The notes below the pieces were generated by a model. That model had not been told where the DNA came from and made no database searches. It worked only from the letters and a program-made list of their open reading frames with translations. A stretch of DNA of 64,000 nucleotides. Source: Sodiomyces alkalinus F11. Its lineage: Eukaryota; Ascomycota; Sordariomycetes; Glomerellales; Plectosphaerellaceae. Both the position numbers and the translations under genes were made by a program. The stretch lies in contig NW_021167085.1 in NCBI RefSeq assembly GCF_003711515.1, forward strand, positions 1,657,691 to 1,721,690, written 5' to 3'. The stretch's first letter is position 1. The number at the start of each line of letters is the position of its first letter. Of the stretch, positions 11,364-23,093 are shown in pieces.

Positions 11364-13758
11364 CGAAGAATTACGAGTCCCAGACATTGGACAAGAGATA
11401 TTTTGAATTCTACAAAATGAAACAAGTGGTCCGCGTAGCGCAGCGGCAGTATGATAACACCCTCCTGAAGGGGGTTGGAAGCCCGTCGAAACCCGTGGCC
11501 TGGAAACTACCCAGATGGTTTCTGCGAATGATGCAAACAAACTGCGGGTGGGCGGGATACACAACTGGGACGGAGAGCTGAATTACGGTCCAAACGGCGT
11601 CCTGTTATATGATACCCCCAAAGCAAAGCATTGGTTTGTTGCCAAAGTGGCGGGCGTTTGTTGCGAAAGTGTTGCTGGGCGCAGGCGGCGAGTCTCAATC
11701 CCAAATCAGAAGGGAGACTGTGACCAACGTGTCCCACGGAAAGTTCTGGTGGAAATCTCGGGGACAAGCATCTCCAACTTGACTGGCAAACAGGCCGTTG
11801 ATGGATAGTGGCATCCCCAAAGGAAACGGCACGGAAACGTGCGTGACCTAGATACAGCTCAGGGGACAACTGCGCCCAAGGACAACTAGGTAGTTCCTCG
11901 GCAGGTAGCATATCTGAGTGCGAGCTTCTGGTAACTTAATCAAGCTGCCATACCCGAGAGCGCAGAATGGTATAAAAAAAATTGTTCCCATGCAATTGAT
12001 TGTGTCGTGACACCAAAATGTTTCAAAGGACTCATGCGACTCGGTGGCGCCGAACACGTATTCTTAGCCTGGGTTCTACGGATTATTATTACAAGAATCA
12101 CTGTCTTAGAAGGGGACTCCTTGTCTCCGTACGGCTAGATATCCAACAAAAGGCCTGGGTTTCCCTTAACCATGCATACACACCATACATATTGACGACT
12201 CCATATTAAGATTAGAGGTCTCGCGGGTAAATAACCACCGTCTGTCGTGGGCCGTTTCATTCAAAAGTCGGATTACATACCGGTACACCAGGCATACACA
12301 TGTTTCGGAACGAGTAAGGATTGTCATCGACGCTGGCAGATCGCCCGAACTCGCTGCTTCTCATGTTTCCTGTTCCTCGTGTTCTTATCACGGCATACCT
12401 ATACTTTGTGGCGGTGGGCATGATGCTACTGCTATCAAGAGCAATCGAGTCGTTATGCGTGCAGCCAAGACGATCAAGTATGGTGTTGCAACGCGCGGGC
12501 AGGGCCTGCGAAGGGCGTAGGATACCTTACCTACGATATGTCTTCATCTATTAAGGACAATGGCAGTACCAATGCCGGCGTCGCAATCCAGGCTTGAGCT
12601 GGTTTGGTAGCGAGGTGAGGGTGGGGGGTTTGACAAAGATTCCAAACCCACTTGGGAGGAAGTGGTGAGACAAGGTGGCCCATCCCATTCTCGGCTCGTA
12701 CCGACCATATGGCGGTGATACATTACCATACGTTGTAATTACGCAAAGGCAAAGACCGGTTGCGATCGAAACTGGCTCCAATGTGCCCAGAAAAAGATGA
12801 CAGGGTATATTATCATCTGAGACAGGCCGTAATATCGATGAGTGGAAACTTTCCACTCCAAACATCATCCCACTGGTGACAAATATGCCAACATGGCCTG
12901 TGAGACTTGGATCAGACTGCAGGAGAACGACCGACGGGGGTGCAGAATCCCGTTACCAGACCCAGTAAATACCCCAGTGCTGGACCGACAACACAGCCAA
13001 TTCGTCGTATTTCGATGCATATGCAAAAACGCACCAAGACAGAAAAACTGTATTTAATGTTAGTTGATCGTGAGATTGGGATGGGCAGTGTACATGCTGC
13101 ACCTCCTTTTGTGCAACGAGCCGGATGGGACGAGGGCTGGGACGTATGGACCTACATATGTGCAATTGCAGCCTACAACGACAGTGACGAAAGGTCTTCC
13201 ATATCTTACCTTACCTACTTGAGTATGTAAGGGTTTGGGGTCGCAGTTCGTCCACATATCTTTCTGATCTTTAACGCATGATCGTCCAGGATAGCTTGTC
13301 GACAGGCTCGAGGTTTCTCCTTCTACATTTTTCTCCTCGTTCTTCTACCCACTTCTTAATTTCCCGACATTTTCGACAAACACAATCCACTGCCTGACCC
13401 AGATGTCCGTCGTCGATATTTTGATACCAGAAACTGGCCTACATTGTCGATCTACGCACTAAGATCAAGTCGCCTCGCCTCTCTCTAGCCAGCTATCATT
13501 GAGTTCCAAGCTAGCCGTTTTGTGGCGTCATCCCTCGCACATTGGCGCATAAGACATCCTAACATCGTCCACTGGACACGCGCATAACTATCGGGAAATT
13601 TTTCTTCTTTTTTCTTCTTTTTTTTTTGTATTTATTTAACCGCTCAACATCGCCAGGCTCACAACCCAGAGCCTAAACGCAGGGTACATCACCTCGCAAT
13701 ACGACGAGATGAGACGATAAATAGTACTCCAGCGCCATTGACGACCGTCTCGCCTGGT
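11364..13758. other. Intergenic, no supported gene
   Basis: 2.4 kb downstream of the roadblock gene. Open frames up to about 130 codons occur on both strands but show no family, and their composition is no better than the opposite frames. From about 13300 the sequence becomes pyrimidine-rich, as expected of a promoter/leader for the large gene that follows. Confidence 0.5.
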
Positions 13759-16700
13759 ATGCCTTCCCTTCCGATCTTCCGGCGCGGCTCTCGGTCGCAG
13801 CAGAACAGGCCTGCAGGCGAATTGGCGCAGGTTCCAGCAGGGGAGACACCGGATCAGGAGGAAACTGATGACGGGGAACGACCGGAGCTCCGTACTTCCA
13901 AACGCGAGATACTGCACGACTTATTCAGGCGGACGCGGGATCGAGCCGGGTCTCGGTTCTGGCCGGGGTTTGGGTCCGATGCGCCCGGCTACCAAGCCCC
14001 AGGGCCGACTTGGAGCCCGTCCGGTCATGGCCCGAGAAGTCCTGCCGTCCCGGAGTCGACCTTGGGGGGTACCTCCACCTCCTCGCAGAAACAAGCTGGA
14101 CCCGAAACCCAAGGCCAAGCTCGGTTTCCGGGGTCGGTCGCGAAAAGAACTGTAAGTCAGCTGCCTACCTTACCTTAATTACTTCGTACTTTTGTTTTCC
14201 GTTACATCACATACGTCTATTCTGGGGTTCTAGAACCTCGTTAGTCTCGATACTTTCCCCCTATTCTTCCCGTTACCTAATCCACCAGTCAGCTTTCCCC
14301 GACTTCCCCGACTTCCTTTTCCCCGCTCGCCATCACACTTGCCTCCCAACTATTATACCTTACCTAGCTTGACCTGACGTTGCAACTACCTCCCTGCCCA
14401 CTTACGAATGCATACTTTGTATGTTAAGGTACTGTACTTTGTCGTGTTCGACCAAAAAGTACCTACTCCGTGCTATATACCTTACGTGCGGAGGTTAACC
14501 TGCTCGGGCTGATCCTACCTCAGCTCAGCACTGGCAGCCACACGGCCTTGTGCCAGGCCGGATTCGCTAGGTCGGATTCGCCAGATCGGATTCACCACTT
14601 CGTACATCGTACCTACACAGGACAGGTCACCCCTCAGCCCATTCCCGAAGCAGTGAATGCAAGTGCGCCGGGCAGCGTGGGGCATTCTCACCCACTTCCT
14701 TCGCCAATTGTACACCATGTGCCACCTTCCTCCCCTTCTGCTTCCCACCTAATATACGTTTACCTCCTTACCTTACACCACCTCACCTACCCACCTACCC
14801 ACTCACCCACTCACCCACCCACCTCCCTACCTCCCTACCTCCCTATCTACCTTAGTTACCTTACATAGCAAGGTAGAAAGCTGTGCTTCTCAGCACAAGT
14901 CTGCCAGTTCCGGGTGTTGATACCGCAGGTCGACCCCGTCTACAAGGCTTTGCAGCCTAAGCACAAACACTCCCTTCTCCTATCTGTCCCCCGCGCGCTC
15001 TCCTTTTTGAGTACCTATCTCCGTCATCCCTCGTGGCCCCCTTCTTTATCGGCTGCCGTTTGTCCACTTCGTCCTCCTCGTCCCCCTATTCTCTGCCTCT
15101 CCTCCCTCCTGTTGTTCTCTGAACCGCCTCCGTGCCATAGACGACAGGCTCCAGGGAGACGTTCGCATCACGACGTCGCGGCGAGGCTGCTACCGTGACG
15201 ATCGTAATCTACGTCTCATCTGTCCCATTGCATCGTTCCAGCACCAGCTGCAGAGAGTTCTGTCCCACCAGCCTCGTACTTTTGCGCTGTAATCAGAGCC
15301 CCGCCAGGCTTGTTGCGATCGGTCTAACAAGTTGCGATCTAGACGTTGAAATCGTCTCCTTCGCCCTCTTCATCATCGCCACGCAACGGCAACCAGTTTC
15401 CCTCACCATCTCTCAACGCCAACAAACCCCTCCCGCCACCGCCTCATTTAAGTTCCGAAGAGGCCAATGGCCCTGGTCCTCGCCCTGGTCTCGTACTAAG
15501 GTTCAACAAGATCATGGCTACCCTCACCCAGGATGATATCGAGAAACTCTTCTCCGGAGCGCCGCAGTACTTTGCCCGCTCGGAAGGCCACTACACAGGT
15601 GCGCCGCACCCCTCTGTTGCCTTTCCCTGGGACGAAGCCCTGGAGATCCGGGACCTGCGCGACCATGTCCAGATCGAGGACTCCTCCTGGAGCTGTGTCA
15701 CTGCCTGGCCTCACGTCACCCGGGACGCAAGTCGTAGCGCGGCCGCCTGTCTCAAAGAGAAGAAACGACCTCACTTTTACCCTCGGTGCCGTGAGAGGCC
15801 TAATATGCTGAGCATGGAGGGCTTGGAGAAAGGCACCATGGGATACCAGGCGGCTCTAGAGCTAGCCGTCTCTGATGCTCTACAGGAGGAAGAAAAGCTG
15901 AACGTGGATGAGGACAGCGGCGCTTCCAGGGCCAGACTCATATTCGAGAAACGCCAGAAGATGCTGAACTCCAAGGATGGCCTCCGTCCCCTGGAGGAAG
16001 CGGCCATATTAGACCAGCTCATCAAGAACTATGACCGGTATACGTCCAACCGAATCAACAAGAGCATCTCGAGCACCTTGTACAACGAGCTGTTTCTCGG
16101 CATCCTGCACCCGCCCACCCGTGTCGTGGACCACCAGGATCCATACAGTCTCACCGTCCAAATTCAGGCTCTGCTCAAGGTGCTGGCGACACCGCACCTG
16201 TGGCTGGACTTCTCTCAAGTCGAGTGGAGAATTCGGTTAGGCCAGATCCTCTTGGGCTCCTACCATAGAGACTTACACGACATGGATCCTCGCATTGATG
16301 AGATGGAGGGTGAGGATTGGGGGAAGGAGGAGAGGTATTGGCTGTTGTTTCAGATCCTGTTGGCCTGCGAGCTTCTCATCCGCCTGGACGCTATCACCGA
16401 GGGGGAAGAGCTCGGCATGGAGTCTATCAGGCCCGCCGAGATCCGCCGCTTCGAGCGGGACGCTACGCCCTCTGTGAGGTGGTCTATGCACCTTGCGCGA
16501 GCTTGGCTCGAGAATATCCAAGTGGTTGAGACCGAGGTTGATCTAGCTGCTCCGAGCCCGGAGCGGAATCACCTGAGCGGCTGGCTGGCATCTCTTGCGG
16601 GTAGAATGGCCCCGAAACATGGTCAACCTCACCAGCCCCAGACCGAGAAGGTGACCGTGTATACGATACAAGGCCGCCATCCGCAGCGGCAGGTTGATGG

Positions 16701-18336
16701 TCTCACCCACTTCGCGAGAAAGCTACGTTGGCCGGAAGTAGAAAAGTATGCAGCGCGCATATCGGACAATGTCGACAAAGCATCCAAAGCGACCCCGATC
16801 AACACGCCGGTCGACGACTCGCCGCAGAGCCCCGAGGGGAAGGACTCGTCATACTTTGTAGGCTCGCGTGCTGAAGCAGACGTGACGACGCAGCCGTCCA
16901 GGCGACGCAAGATTACTGCCGCGCTCCACCCTCGGGGTTGGCTCTCCAAGTCTTACTTATCCGGCCTGGTGCTGCCAGGAGAAGGGTTGCAACACTTTAT
17001 CATGTCCACGTTGCTTGAAAACGACAATGACGCCATGGAGAAGCTCGGTCCTATGGCCAACCTCTGTGGAGGGTTCATCTACTGCGGCAAGAGCTTCTGG
17101 AGCACCGCTTGTGTCGTTGGCCGCGTCCTAGCTGCGGGTAAGGGCTCTGCAGAATGTATGGGCTGGATCTCTAGCGACATCATCCCCCAGGGGCATAAAG
17201 ACGGTTGGGTGGATATCATAGTAGATGAACTCCCAGGTCAGTCTCATCGTGGTTGCTAGACCTGATGTCCACCGTGCTGTTACTGTTACTGTTACTGATC
17301 ATGCCTGGCAGAGGACGCAAACAAAACCGGCACGAAAGCGAGGCTCTGGGCCAAGACAGAGATTGAAAAGGAATCGGATGTCCTCGGCGATGCTGACCCC
17401 TTGTCCGTGCTACCAGGCGACTTCATCATCCCATTCGAAAACATCTATAGCCAACCGCTCCCTAGCCTCGATATCAAGGTCCAATCTCTGAATCTTTTTG
17501 CTCCCGTCGACTCGGTTCATACTACACCGACGGATAAACATGCGCCAACACCCTTCTCCGACGTTAGTCGCGTGTCGCAGACCCATACCTACCCGTCCTC
17601 CATTTCGTTTTCGGTCGCCAGCTCAGCAGGAGAAACCCAGGAATACACCTTTGCCCTCTCTAACGATGTGTATTTTGTCACGGCTTATCCATGCGCTCCA
17701 TCTGCGCATGTCAGGGTCATCAAGTCGCCTTCGAGCCCGACGATTCAACAAATTAATCTGACTGGAATCGACGTTGCTGGCCAGGCCTCCTGCTCAGCCA
17801 CCATCACTGGTAAGTCTCCAGGGGAATTTGGTGGGCACGTCCTTCTTACCTACATTGACTTACTAAATACAACAGGCCACCCACTGCACAAATCATTTAC
17901 ATATACCGTCATTCATCTATCGGAACTTCTTCAGAAGCAAGCTACATCCACACTGGATGATCTGCTTACGGCTACCGACCCTGCAGTTCGACGGCCTTCC
18001 ATGACACCTGCGTCCAATCTCAACGCGCTTCCCCGCGTTCTAGTTATTGACTGCATCACGGGTCTTAAGATGCCTCCCCAGTCTGCACACGACGCACCAT
18101 TGTCACCGAGCTCCCCCGTCGTGGAGCGCCACGATAGTCTCTGTATAGCAACTGCTAACTTACACCTCGAGTCGCGACGGAGACAATTCGGCAGCGACAT
18201 GGAGATCCTCGTGCGTGCTCTTTGTGCCGAGAAGGGCTGGAATGCTATTATTTCCAGGCGCCGGCGAGGCTGCCTCGCTTGCGCGATTCGTGAGGCCGGC
18301 GCATTGGGATGGAAGGTCATTATACGGGTTGATTAG
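13759..18336 (+). CDS. Large conserved-looking fungal protein of unknown function
   Basis: The firm part is 15514-17236, 17312-17809 and 17876-18336 (893 residues from MATLTQDDIEKLF). Introns 17237-17311 (CAG|GTCAGT...GGCAG) and 17810-17875 (GTAAGT, branch TTACTAAA, CAACAG) join in frame. The frame is open upstream to 15343, after an acceptor-like GATCTAG. A separate Ser/Pro-rich exon 13759-14151 (MPSLPIFRRGS...) ends at ACT|GTAAGT and would join in phase 0, giving 1081 residues. That needs a 1191-nt intron, which is long for a fungus, so the N-terminus is uncertain. No signal peptide, membrane helix or catalytic motif is evident. The middle is helical (WRIRLGQILLGSYHRDLHD; WLLFQILLACELLIRLDA). 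The C-terminus looks beta-rich and ends in a basic patch. I do not recognise the family. Confidence 0.75.
14761..14866. repeat. Imperfect CTAC/CACC tetranucleotide tract
   Basis: A pyrimidine-rich stretch built from CACCTAC, CCCACCTA and CTACCTCC units within the proposed long first intron or leader of the unknown gene. It is similar to other ACCTACCT blocks in this window. Confidence 0.8.
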
Positions 18337-18465
18337 GGCGACACCGAATCTCTCTTAGCCCCTCGGCCTCGGAGTTCAAGGCTCGGCGTAGTCTTATGCG
18401 TGCCTACAGCGTTACGTTTTATTTGTTTAGCGGAATGTATTGCAAATTGACATCACCAATGTACA

Positions 18466-18471
18466 AATAAA
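18466..18471 (+). terminator. Candidate poly(A) signal AATAAA
   Basis: AATAAA lies 130 nt past the stop codon of the unknown large gene, a usual distance. Fungal signals are loose, so this is only a candidate. Confidence 0.4.
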
Positions 18472-19032
18472 TACTGGCCCCAAGCTTCCTTGGGTTTCAA
18501 TCCTCCCCCACTCCCCTTGATTCTCAATGGAATTAGCGCAGGTGAGAGGAACTGCTGTCTCGGCGCGTTAGTTCACTCGTTGTTTGGCTGTGGATTCCCG
18601 TCTCTCATGATTTATGGTGTTGTCCTACCAGGAGGGTGGTCTATCCGATGTCAGTGTATTGTCTGGAGCCGTCGGACGACATAGTATTGTAATTAAATGG
18701 ACAACACGTGAAAAGATGGCCATTACAGCGGTCCATGTTCTTTCGCAAGGCCTGGGCTGTCCATGTTATTTCCGACGTCACGGTCGACATGGTTTTTATT
18801 CCTCGTATGGGAAGAGAGAAAGAAATCACTGAGTTTGACACACGTTAAAATGGTTATACAATCAACGTTACACGGGCTCTGGACAGCTCGGAAAGGTACG
18901 GTCTATTCCAATCTGGGGAGGTTCCTGGACACGGTCGTTCCGATGAGTAGCGTACATATTTCCACATGGTTATGGCATTTTCAGGTCAACACTGATACCC
19001 CATTTTAGGAGTCTCCCTCCGCTACTGGCATT
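18472..19032. other. Convergent spacer, no gene seen
   Basis: Spacer between the unknown plus-strand gene and the CREG-like minus-strand gene. No supported gene. Confidence 0.55.
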
Positions 19033-20022
19033 TTACAAGTCAGAAGAATTCCAGGCGTCATGGACGCTCCACTCCTTCCAACCCTCCTGCTCGCCAGGAA
19101 GCCTGATGGCCTCCCACTCCTCGCGCGTCACCTTCTGCCACTGGTCAACGGGGATCCAGCCGATGTAGGCGCGGTCACCAAAGCCGCCGACCCAGTAGAT
19201 GGCCTGGACGACGATGCGGGCCCACTCGCTCCTGTGGATGCGGTTGCCGGGGAGCCAGTAGCGGGCGTCCGGGTGCTGGGCGACGAAGCACGAGGCGAGG
19301 GCGGCCTCCTCGTCCGCGTCCGGGTGGAAGGTCTCGACGTAGCCCAGGATGGAGAAGCGGGGGAGATTGGCCGCGGAGTAGGGGACGGTGTCGTGGGGCG
19401 TGTCGTCGCCGTTGTTGTCGTTGTTGTTGTTGTTGGTGGTGGTGGTGGTGGGAGGGGACATACCGAGGAGGCCGCGCAGATGGTCGAGGAAGGAAAGCTC
19501 GGAGGAGGACGCGGAGGCAATCCGCTTGGCGGGCGGGTAAGGGGGTGTCCAGCGCATGGAGAGCGAGATGTTGGAGCCGGCACGGGCGTTCTGGAAGGAG
19601 GTGGCGATGGCGATGGCGAGGACGGTGGGGTTTCCCAGACCGTCGGCCTCGCAGTCGGCGATGTAGTCCATCATGCCGATGGGAACGCCCTCGAGGCCCG
19701 GGGGACGGCGCCAGTCCTGGGTCTCTGCGCCTTCGGAGTCGAGGGCGGAGGAGGAGGAGGAGGAGGAGGAGGAGGAGGAGGAGGACGACGACGACGACGA
19801 CGAGGATGGGAAGACGGTGGAGAGATGGCCTATCTTTGATAGAGCCAGAATGCGGCGGCCCATGACAGCCGATTCGTACGACGTCGGAATCCGGAAGCCG
19901 GCGTCGACGGAGACGGATGGGTTGGCAAAGACGTATTCGGGGTGGGGAGGGGACATGTCGATCCCGTAAGCCTGTGAGGCGGTTGCCGAGAGGCAGGCGA
20001 GGAGGAAGGCGGCAAGCTTCAT
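19033..20022 (-). CDS. Secreted CREG-like (pyridoxamine oxidase fold) protein
   Basis: A single exon of 329 residues. The start at 20022 gives a clean signal peptide (MKLAAFLLACLSATASQAYG). An in-frame upstream start at 20076 would bury it. The body matches the CREG/Pyrid_oxidase_2 split-barrel family: GVPIGMMDYIADC, ARAGSNISLSMRWTPPYP, a long ARFSILGYVE-like strand, ARYWLPGNRIHRSEWARIVV, and YWVGGFGDRAYIGWIPVDQW at the C-terminus. Family members are secretory or lysosomal and usually lack flavin oxidase activity. Two low-complexity insertions stand out: about 20 Ser near residues 75-95 and a Thr/Asn run in the middle, both trinucleotide expansions. It is probably a secreted or vacuolar glycoprotein; the function in fungi is unknown. 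Confidence 0.85.
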   Translation of the reverse strand: MKLAAFLLACLSATASQAYGIDMSPPHPEYVFANPSVSVDAGFRIPTSYESAVMGRRILALSKIGHLSTVFPSSSSSSSSSSSSSSSSSSSSALDSEGAETQDWRRPPGLEGVPIGMMDYIADCEADGLGNPTVLAIAIATSFQNARAGSNISLSMRWTPPYPPAKRIASASSSELSFLDHLRGLLGMSPPTTTTTNNNNNDNNGDDTPHDTVPYSAANLPRFSILGYVETFHPDADEEAALASCFVAQHPDARYWLPGNRIHRSEWARIVVQAIYWVGGFGDRAYIGWIPVDQWQKVTREEWEAIRLPGEQEGWKEWSVHDAWNSSDL

Positions 20023-21018
20023 GATGACGATGGTGGGGGGATCTTGGGATTTGACCGCAGAGTAGACAAAAGGCAATGTGAAGAGGGTGAGGCTTGATAA
20101 GATGGCTGGAGAAGACGTTCGTTCTAATTAAATACTTGACAGGTCGGCTGCGGCTCGAGCAGGATCGTATGAGCAATGGAAAATTCCGTCGTAACCACGG
20201 TTGTCCACTAGCACTATGGCCGTATAAATGAGGGATTTCTTTAGCGAGCTAGACCGGGAAAGCCACAGAAGAGAAAAACAGAGACGAGAACAGCCGGGAG
20301 GGGGGCGGAACACATTTATGAGGGTTATCCAGAGGCAAGAAAAGACTGTCCAAGGTTGAAATGATCACTTTGGGTAACGAATGGCGTTAGAAGTCGGTCC
20401 CGTGCGGAGGCTGCACGAGACCACTAACGGGTTCCCAGCGGTTCCAGTGGTACCCGCTGTTTCTTGGCTCTCCACTTAGCCTGGCACCGAACCAATTAGC
20501 ATCGTATTAGCCATCAGAAGATGATCTTATCTGATGGCTCTGGATTCTGTAACTGGTTTGCTCAGAATGAAGCGGGGCAGTTTCTGCCCCTCATCACTTC
20601 TCGTGACTTTTAGTCAAAAGTCACGGTCAAATTGGACTAGTATCATCATTATATCCAGTATTATTGCAATACGCGACTTAAACCCCGATAAGGTGGCGTG
20701 TAGTGTCTACGAACTAGGAAAGTCTGGACCCTGGGAATTTATTCTCCCTCGTACAGTCCCACCGTCACACGGGACAAAAATCAAAGAAGGGTCCACGGAC
20801 TGCCACATCGTTCGTTTTTGGTCTTTTTCCGTACAAACAGATTTCCAAGGATCTTCCCGATGAGAAGCACTTCTTCTCGCAACAATATTGATCCGGTAGC
20901 AATGCGCATATCCCGTTTCTCCCCTCTTTCGTCGTACGCGGGAGCCTTCTAGTAATTACCCCACATGCGGATTGTGCCCATCATCAATCGAAACGGCGAG
21001 AGTTTGTCCAACTCCGCC
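20023..21018. other. Divergent spacer with stem-loop cluster
   Basis: About 1 kb between the start codons of the CREG-like gene (-) and the F-box gene (+). It contains the tandem inverted repeats listed separately (20509-20625). No coding region is supported. Confidence 0.6.
20509..20625. repeat. Three tandem perfect stem-loops
   Basis: Stem-loop 1: AGCCATCAGA (20509-20518) pairs with TCTGATGGCT (20530-20539), loop 11. Stem-loop 2: GGGGCAG (20574-20580) pairs with CTGCCCC (20584-20590), loop TTT. Stem-loop 3: CGTGACTTTT (20602-20611) pairs with AAAAGTCACG (20616-20625), loop AGTC. A weaker hairpin (CGTGC...GCACG) lies just upstream near 20400. All arms are perfect. The strand of any transcript is unknown. 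Confidence 0.85.
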
Positions 21019-22586
21019 ATGGCTGGTTGGGACGACTTGCCAGCTGAGCTCAGGTCTTTGGTCCTCAGCTTTGCCATAGCTGCTGCGCAGAAAAGACCCA
21101 AGGCGCACCATCTCTCCTCCTATGCTGCCGTCTGCAAGGAGTGGCAGCATGTCGTCGAACCCGTGAACTTCGGATCCCTCAAGCTCACCGCCTCCGACCT
21201 GACCGATTTCGATGCCCTTGTGGTCGGCCCACGCCGCAGGTGGCTCAAATACGTCTGGTTCAGAGTCGAATTGCCCAAGTACCCGAAGAAGAAGAGCCAC
21301 ACGCCCGAAACCGAAGAGGAGCAGGACGAGAATGACCGCGTCTTCTCCCATAAAATCGCGAGCCTCTTCGAGGTCCTCTCCACCTGGCCCGAAGAGGACA
21401 GCTCGGGGATCGAGTTGGAGCTCAGTGCCAGGTCGCCGAGCGATACGCAGGCTCTGGCAGGCGCGGCTGGGCTGACGGAGGACGGGGAATCCCGGTACTT
21501 TGATTCCCACCTGGATTTTGCGTTTCTAGATACAGGATGGTTCGGATCGCACGGCCTCGTCGAAGTCTACGTTGTCACAAAACTGTCCATTCTGCGACGG
21601 TGCTGGCGCAACCTCGAACCCCGTGCTATCCTCACTATCGTCTCCAGTCTCCCGCGTCTCCGGGAGGTGAGATATGAACCGTTCCAGCAATTCGACGATG
21701 GTTCACAAGAAATCATCGACATGGGTACGTAAGAGACCTAACCTTCCACGCTCGAGGTGATCGGTTTATTATTCATCTTGTTCCTGTCTCAACTCTGACC
21801 CGTTCTCGTTGTGGTGGTGTAGATCGTGCTCGAGAACTGCCCTTCTGGCCTTCGACTTTGCAGCGAATCAGCTTCTTCGAACATTTCGACCCCATCAACG
21901 AGGAAACCGAGAGCAATGAGGAGGACGATGACTTCGAAGACGAGGATGGTAGCGAGCAAGGCGACATCAACGAGACGGAGCCGCGCACGTGCATCGCGCT
22001 GGCCATGAGCTTCGCTCGCCGCAGCATCCAGCTCGAGGAGCTAGCCGTCTCCTTCATGATAGACGCCCGCCACTTCTTTCAACCTTTCTTCGAAGCTCGC
22101 CTTCCGGCCTCGAAACCCGAGCTGCCCTTCTGGTCTTCACTCCGATGGTTGACGCTCACGTCGTCTGCGATTCACTATGACGAGGAAGCGGACCGGCTGG
22201 ACGCCGTCTTCCTGGCGGCCGGGCGTGCGGCGAAGCGCATGCCCCAACTACGGGTCATGGAACTCTACAACGTCTGCAAGCATTCGGCCGGGGTCTTCCG
22301 TTACATGGTTACCGAGGGGATTAGCGGGACTCCGTCCATCGGCTGGGAGGGGACTTGGCAGTACGACATGGGCGAGCGCGTGAAGAGGGTCTGGGGCGAA
22401 GTTGCCTGGGCGAACGTCTCCAAGGCTCTCGTGGTACGTCCGGAAGAAGTAATGAAGTACGAGGGCATGTTCAAGTTCATCCACAACAACCTGGCAACCA
22501 GGGAGCTCGTATTGCACTGGGTATCATCGACGGAATTACTTGGTAAGAAGGAACCTCTTCCGGTACCTCGACTGAGTCTGCGATAG
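21019..22586 (+). CDS. F-box protein
   Basis: Exons 21019-21724 and 21823-22586 give 489 residues. The intron is GTACGT...GTGTAG in phase 1. The N-terminus has an F-box (DDLPAELRSLVLSFAIAA, with VCKEWQHVV further on), the docking site for Skp1 in SCF ubiquitin ligases. The rest resembles the large fungal F-box families with a C-terminal ligand domain (DUF6546-like): SLRWLTLTS, MPQLRVMELYN, a conserved aromatic GWEGTWQYDM, and ATRELVLHWVSS near the end. An acidic low-complexity stretch sits after the intron. The start was chosen for its CGCCATGGC context; an in-frame ATG at 20965 would add 18 residues. The last codons could differ if a GTAAGA donor near 22541 is used. The target is unknown. 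Confidence 0.75.
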
Positions 22587-23093
22587 GAAAACAGGCGAAT
22601 TTGGTTCTAGAAATCACCTACTTGGCCCCTAGTACCTTTCTTATAGTCCTTATGGTAAAATACCCTGGCATGATTGACATATCCCTTACAAGCCAAAGTC
22701 AATTGAGAATTCGAGGATCTCTAAACTTCCAAGAGACAATTGGTCCCTTTTTCGCGAGTCGTCCCGATATCATGCGGTATACAAGGGTGGACACAGGGCG
22801 TTCGTACTCCGCGCTAATTACCTTTATTATTACTCCGTGAAATGACTCACCGAGCCTGATGAGGTAAGGCAGGAGCGGGAGGCAAAGTGGGGGCTGGGCT
22901 TGCCACTTTTTGTTTCACGTGACCGGGGTTGTCGGCCACCACACAAACCCAAAGCGAAAAAAACCCTCGCCGCCCCATGCCCTGGCCGTGCGGGAATCGA
23001 CGACAACCACCCAACAACGACAACATCGCACACCGCGTGAAACATCGTCCATCACCAGTCAAGCCAAGTTCATAGCACCCATCAACCGCGAAA
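22587..23093. other. Spacer and S30 promoter
   Basis: About 0.5 kb between the F-box stop and the S30 start codon. The last 100 bases are C/A-rich, as is common for leaders of ribosomal protein genes. No gene seen. Confidence 0.6.
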
